9,452 nucleotides of DNA, taken from Porticoccaceae bacterium (GTDB taxonomy: Bacteria; Pseudomonadota; Gammaproteobacteria; Pseudomonadales; Porticoccaceae). Below are positions 6,734 to 9,452 of the stretch, one piece after another (the first letter of the stretch is position 1; each line of letters starts with the position of its first letter). The notes below the pieces were generated by a model that did no database searches, was not told the DNA's origin, and was given only the letters and a program-made list of their open reading frames with translations. The position numbers were made by a program, and so were the translations under genes. Location of the stretch: positions 22,774-32,225 of the forward strand of contig JASLVT010000001.1 in the NCBI GenBank assembly GCA_030741175.1, written 5' to 3'.

Positions 6734-8056
6734 TTAAGCGTTTTTGGCTAGTGCCTGATTGCGCTCTTCTGCCGCAGCCCAGTCCTTTGGTAACACGCGG
6801 GCAACGATCATAAAGCTGATCACGGATGGTATAAACATACCGCAGGTCACTGTCATAGCGTAGCGCATGGCAGTAATATCGGTATTACCTTGCTTAAACA
6901 CATCTATCATCCACCCGGTAAATGTAGGGCCACCACCGAGAGCAATCATATTGAGAATAAAGAAAAATAACGCGGTAGACATAGCGCGCATATTGACTGG
7001 CGCCAAGGTCTGGGCGATGGCAAAACTTGGTCCCAAATAAATGCCCAAAAACAACAATAGGAATGTTGTGAAAACCAAGTGGGTCCAAACCGATGCAACC
7101 CAAAATGACATCACCCCAATTGGCAGACAAATACTAATAGCAATTGCCGGCAACCACCCATAGGCACGAACGGTTTTAGCACCCCATAGGTCGGCCAATT
7201 TGGCACCAAAATAAGCACCCCCTGCATAGGTAGTGCCATTGATAATACCAAGTACAATCACCAGTGTTTTAAAATCAAAATTAGGGTCGAGCAGAACGAG
7301 GTATTTAGTCTGGAACGCGGAAAAGGCATAAGACACGAAAGAACCAAAGGCAATACCAAAACACATTGACCACCAGGCTGGAATCTTAAGCAAACTCTTT
7401 AATGACTCAGCAAAGGGTGGCTGCACAATGTCGGCGTGGTTATCAAATTCCATGGCACCGCGCACCGGTTCACGCAGTAACAGCCGCACCACTACCGCTA
7501 GAGCAATACCTGTTAAACCAAGCACTATAAAAATACGCCGCCAATTCACCTCATCACCGGACGCACCCATCAGAGACGCAGTAGCAAAATAGGCTGCCAT
7601 AATACCCAGGGGAATACCCATTGAATAAACACCCAATGCACCTGCTCGCTCCTCTTTGGGATACAGGTCAGAAATAATGGAATGAGATGGCGGACTACCG
7701 CCAGCTTCACCAATGCCAACACCCATCCGTGCAAGACCGATCTGAATAAAATTACCCGCCAGACCGGTTAATGCGGTGAAACCGCTCCACACGGCCAAGG
7801 CAATGGAGAGGATATTGACTCGGTTATAGCGGTCCGCCAACCAAGCAATAGGAATAGCTACTAAGGTGTAAAATGTGGCAAAGGCCAAACCAATCAGTAA
7901 CCCCAACTGAGTATTTGTAAGCCCAAGATCGGCCTGAATAAATGGCGCTAAAATGCCAACGATTTGGCGGTCAATAAAATTAAATCCATATACCAATGTA
8001 AGAAGCGCAAGCACCATACTGCGATAACGCTTGCTTGGTTTGTTGTGATCTACCAT
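6734..8056 (-). CDS. MFS transporter, spinster-like
   Basis: A 440-residue major facilitator superfamily transporter in the inner membrane with about 12 predicted hydrophobic segments. TM1 carries YGFNFIDRQ (residues 23-31). The TM2-TM3 loop has a motif-A-like AWLADRYNR (71-79). The stretch ARMGVGIGEAGGSPPSHS (109-126) followed by DLYPKEERA is typical of the spinster-type MFS group common in proteobacteria and often found near genes for degradation of lipophilic compounds. Substrate cannot be predicted from sequence. A weak GGA (complement of 8063-8065) lies 6 nt before the ATG. It is the first gene of a probable two-gene unit with the AtoE-type transporter, and lies 185 bases beyond the end of the RND gene on the same strand, so it may have its own promoter. 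Length is normal for the family and no defect was seen. Confidence 0.92.
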   Translation of the reverse strand: MVDHNKPSKRYRSMVLALLTLVYGFNFIDRQIVGILAPFIQADLGLTNTQLGLLIGLAFATFYTLVAIPIAWLADRYNRVNILSIALAVWSGFTALTGLAGNFIQIGLARMGVGIGEAGGSPPSHSIISDLYPKEERAGALGVYSMGIPLGIMAAYFATASLMGASGDEVNWRRIFIVLGLTGIALAVVVRLLLREPVRGAMEFDNHADIVQPPFAESLKSLLKIPAWWSMCFGIAFGSFVSYAFSAFQTKYLVLLDPNFDFKTLVIVLGIINGTTYAGGAYFGAKLADLWGAKTVRAYGWLPAIAISICLPIGVMSFWVASVWTHLVFTTFLLLFLGIYLGPSFAIAQTLAPVNMRAMSTALFFFILNMIALGGGPTFTGWMIDVFKQGNTDITAMRYAMTVTCGMFIPSVISFMIVARVLPKDWAAAEERNQALAKNA

Positions 8057-8241
8057 AGAAAGTCCAATGAAACTACTGCAAAGTATTGATTGTTATTTTT
8101 GTGAGGCCATAGGCTACGGCAACCTTGATAAGAGAGCAAGTCACCGCTTGGTTTTAGAGGGCGCTGATACAGAGTTGTAGTGAGTTTGATATTGATCTCA
8201 GGCTCAATAGAATCGGCCTCATCAATACATTATCAACACAA
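8057..8241. other. Intergenic region between RND pump and MFS genes
   Basis: These 185 bases separate two minus-strand genes and probably contain the MFS promoter. On the minus strand TTGCTC and TAGCCT stand 17 bases apart (about 8113-8141), but each matches consensus at only three positions. A small inverted repeat TATTGA / TCAATA (8190-8195 and 8204-8209, 8-base loop) lies downstream of the RND stop without a T-run. No small gene with a credible ribosome binding site was seen. Confidence 0.35.
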
Positions 8242-9452
8242 TTAACTGGTAGCTGATACCAGTCTTGTCTTGGCCCACCAGGCATTGAGATCATCGAGAA
8301 TTAGGTAGAGGCATGGCACTAGTAATAGCGTGATCACGGTGGCAAATACGATGCCACAGGCCAGAGAAAGTGCCATGGGTATCATAAATTTAGCCTGTGC
8401 GCTCTGCTCCAATAGCATGGGTGCCAAACCCAAAAATGTGGTCAGCGATGTCAGTAAAATGGCTCGAAAACGTCTACTGCCAGCCTGTAGTACCGCACTG
8501 CGTTTATCGATTCCATCCTTAACCGCCTTATTGACATAATCCACTAGAATCAAACTATCATTGACCACCACACCGCTCAGCGCAATGATACCCATAACAG
8601 ACATCATGCTCATGGTATAGCCGGTAACCCAATGACCGATAACGGCACCAATACAGCCAAAGGGAATCACCCCCATAATGATCAAAGGCTGCAAGTAGGA
8701 GCGCGTTGGTATGGCCAACAGGGCGTAGATACCAAAGAGCGCCAAAGCAAATCCGATTGCCATACTAACCGCCATTTTTTTCTCTTCTCCAGCCAGACCA
8801 GATACTTCCCACTGTAAGCCAGGATACTTGGTCACCAATTGGGGCAAAATTCGCGTTTTAATATCCTCTATCACCTTCGCCGGCTCGACTAGACCGGAGT
8901 CTCCTTGGGCAGTCACTTCGGAGGCACGCTGATAGTTAATGCGCGTGGCCTTCAGTAACCCCTCGTTAATATTTACTCGAGCTACAGTTTCAAATGGCAC
9001 CTCATCACCGGTGGCGGTACGAATAAACATATTATTGAGGCTGGCAACTGTCTCTCTATCGGCGCGCGGATAGCGCACCATCACCTTGATCTCATCAATA
9101 CCGCGTTGCACGCGCTGTGCCTCGGCACCGTAGAAAGCATGCCGTACCTGCGAACCAAGGTCATAGCGGGTCAGACCTAGCGCCTCACCCTCTGGCAAAA
9201 TATCTAAATGAAACTCATCGGCGGTATCGCTGGCCCCATTGCGAATATCGCTTAAGCCCGCGTAATGCCCCAATTGCGCCTCTAGCTCCTCAGAGGCCGA
9301 ACGCAACATCTCAATATTGCTGTGCATAAGGTCAAAAGCGATATTGGGGCCAAACTGCGGACCGTCTTCCATCTTAAAGGACAATACCTCAGCTCCGTGA
9401 ATCATACCCAACTCTTGACGCCAACGCTTTTCAATCTCTACCGCGCCGATAG
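8242..9452 (-). CDS. RND efflux pump inner-membrane subunit (AcrB/HAE1-like), N-terminal part outside window
   Basis: This is the C-terminal 402 or so residues of a resistance-nodulation-division transporter, the proton-driven inner-membrane part of a tripartite efflux pump. The frame is open through the right edge (IGAVEIEKRWRQELGMI), so the gene starts beyond the window and no start codon here should be used. The first half is periplasmic porter-domain sequence (GPQFGPNIAF, RVQRGIDEIKVMVRYPRAD). Then come TM8 (ALALFGIYALLAIP), TM9 (MGVIPFGCIGAVIG), TM10 (MGIIALSGVVVNDSLILVDY), the RRFRAILLTSLTTFLGLAPML segment split over TM11, and TM12 (GIVFATVITLLLVPCLYLIL). Full-length relatives have about 1030 residues. 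In TM10 the position of the AcrB proton-relay Lys940 is Val, with Asn-Asp next to it. Substrate is unknown; the adaptor and outer-membrane partners are not in the window. Confidence 0.93.
   Translation of the reverse strand, partial: IGAVEIEKRWRQELGMIHGAEVLSFKMEDGPQFGPNIAFDLMHSNIEMLRSASEELEAQLGHYAGLSDIRNGASDTADEFHLDILPEGEALGLTRYDLGSQVRHAFYGAEAQRVQRGIDEIKVMVRYPRADRETVASLNNMFIRTATGDEVPFETVARVNINEGLLKATRINYQRASEVTAQGDSGLVEPAKVIEDIKTRILPQLVTKYPGLQWEVSGLAGEEKKMAVSMAIGFALALFGIYALLAIPTRSYLQPLIIMGVIPFGCIGAVIGHWVTGYTMSMMSVMGIIALSGVVVNDSLILVDYVNKAVKDGIDKRSAVLQAGSRRFRAILLTSLTTFLGLAPMLLEQSAQAKFMIPMALSLACGIVFATVITLLLVPCLYLILDDLNAWWAKTRLVSATS
8245..8263 (-). repeat. Hairpin in the last codons of the RND gene
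   Basis: ACTGGTA (8245-8251) and TACCAGT (8257-8263) form a perfect 7-base stem with a 5-base loop, covering the last codons up to the base before the TAA stop. On the minus strand the stem is followed by TAATTGTGTTG, which is T-rich but not a true T-run. It could be a weak terminator or a 3'-end stabilising hairpin. Confidence 0.4.

Noticed and set aside
8242..9411. RND gene treated as complete with a start at 9411
   Set aside because: The frame remains open to 9452 with typical RND residues upstream, so the apparent start is an internal TTG codon.

Overview
The window reads as ordinary chromosomal DNA of a Gram-negative bacterium, most likely a marine-type gammaproteobacterium. This is inferred from an RND pump, an AtoE-type transporter, a Sec-exported hydrolase and the overall style of the proteins. 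Base composition looks moderate by eye. There are seven protein-coding genes, two of them cut by the window edges. I found no tRNA, rRNA, CRISPR array, insertion sequence, integrase or phage gene. No gene-free stretch exceeds 300 bases; the longest is 222 bases (1026-1247).

Layout from left to right. Positions 1-1025 (minus) hold a thiolase lacking only its C-terminal end. Divergent from it, 1248-2327 (plus) encodes a signal-peptide-bearing metallo-beta-lactamase-fold hydrolase of the NAPE-PLD type. This converges, with a 36-base gap, on 2364-4262 (minus), a long amidohydrolase of the N-acyl-D-amino-acid deacylase group. A 148-base divergent spacer with overlapping inverted repeats separates it from 4411-5307 (plus), an alpha/beta hydrolase strikingly similar to vertebrate MEST/PEG1. 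That gene converges on a probable two-gene minus-strand operon, in which an MFS (spinster-type) transporter at 6734-8056 is followed after 39 bases by an AtoE-type short-chain fatty acid transporter at 5375-6694. The right edge (8242-9452, minus) holds the C-terminal part of an RND efflux pump inner-membrane subunit.

No single pathway is proven. A coherent theme is acyl-chain handling: an exported phosphodiesterase-like enzyme of the family acting on N-acyl phospholipids, an N-acyl amidohydrolase, an Asp-nucleophile alpha/beta hydrolase, a short-chain fatty acid permease and a thiolase. The genes alternate in strand, so they are not one operon, and joint function is inference only.

The most notable points are the bacterial MEST-like protein, the periplasmic NAPE-PLD-like enzyme, the apparent absence in the amidohydrolase of the two histidines of the tight zinc site of D-aminoacylase, and inverted repeats overlapping the stop codons of two genes. 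I see no clear evidence of an undescribed multi-gene system such as a defence island or new mobile element.
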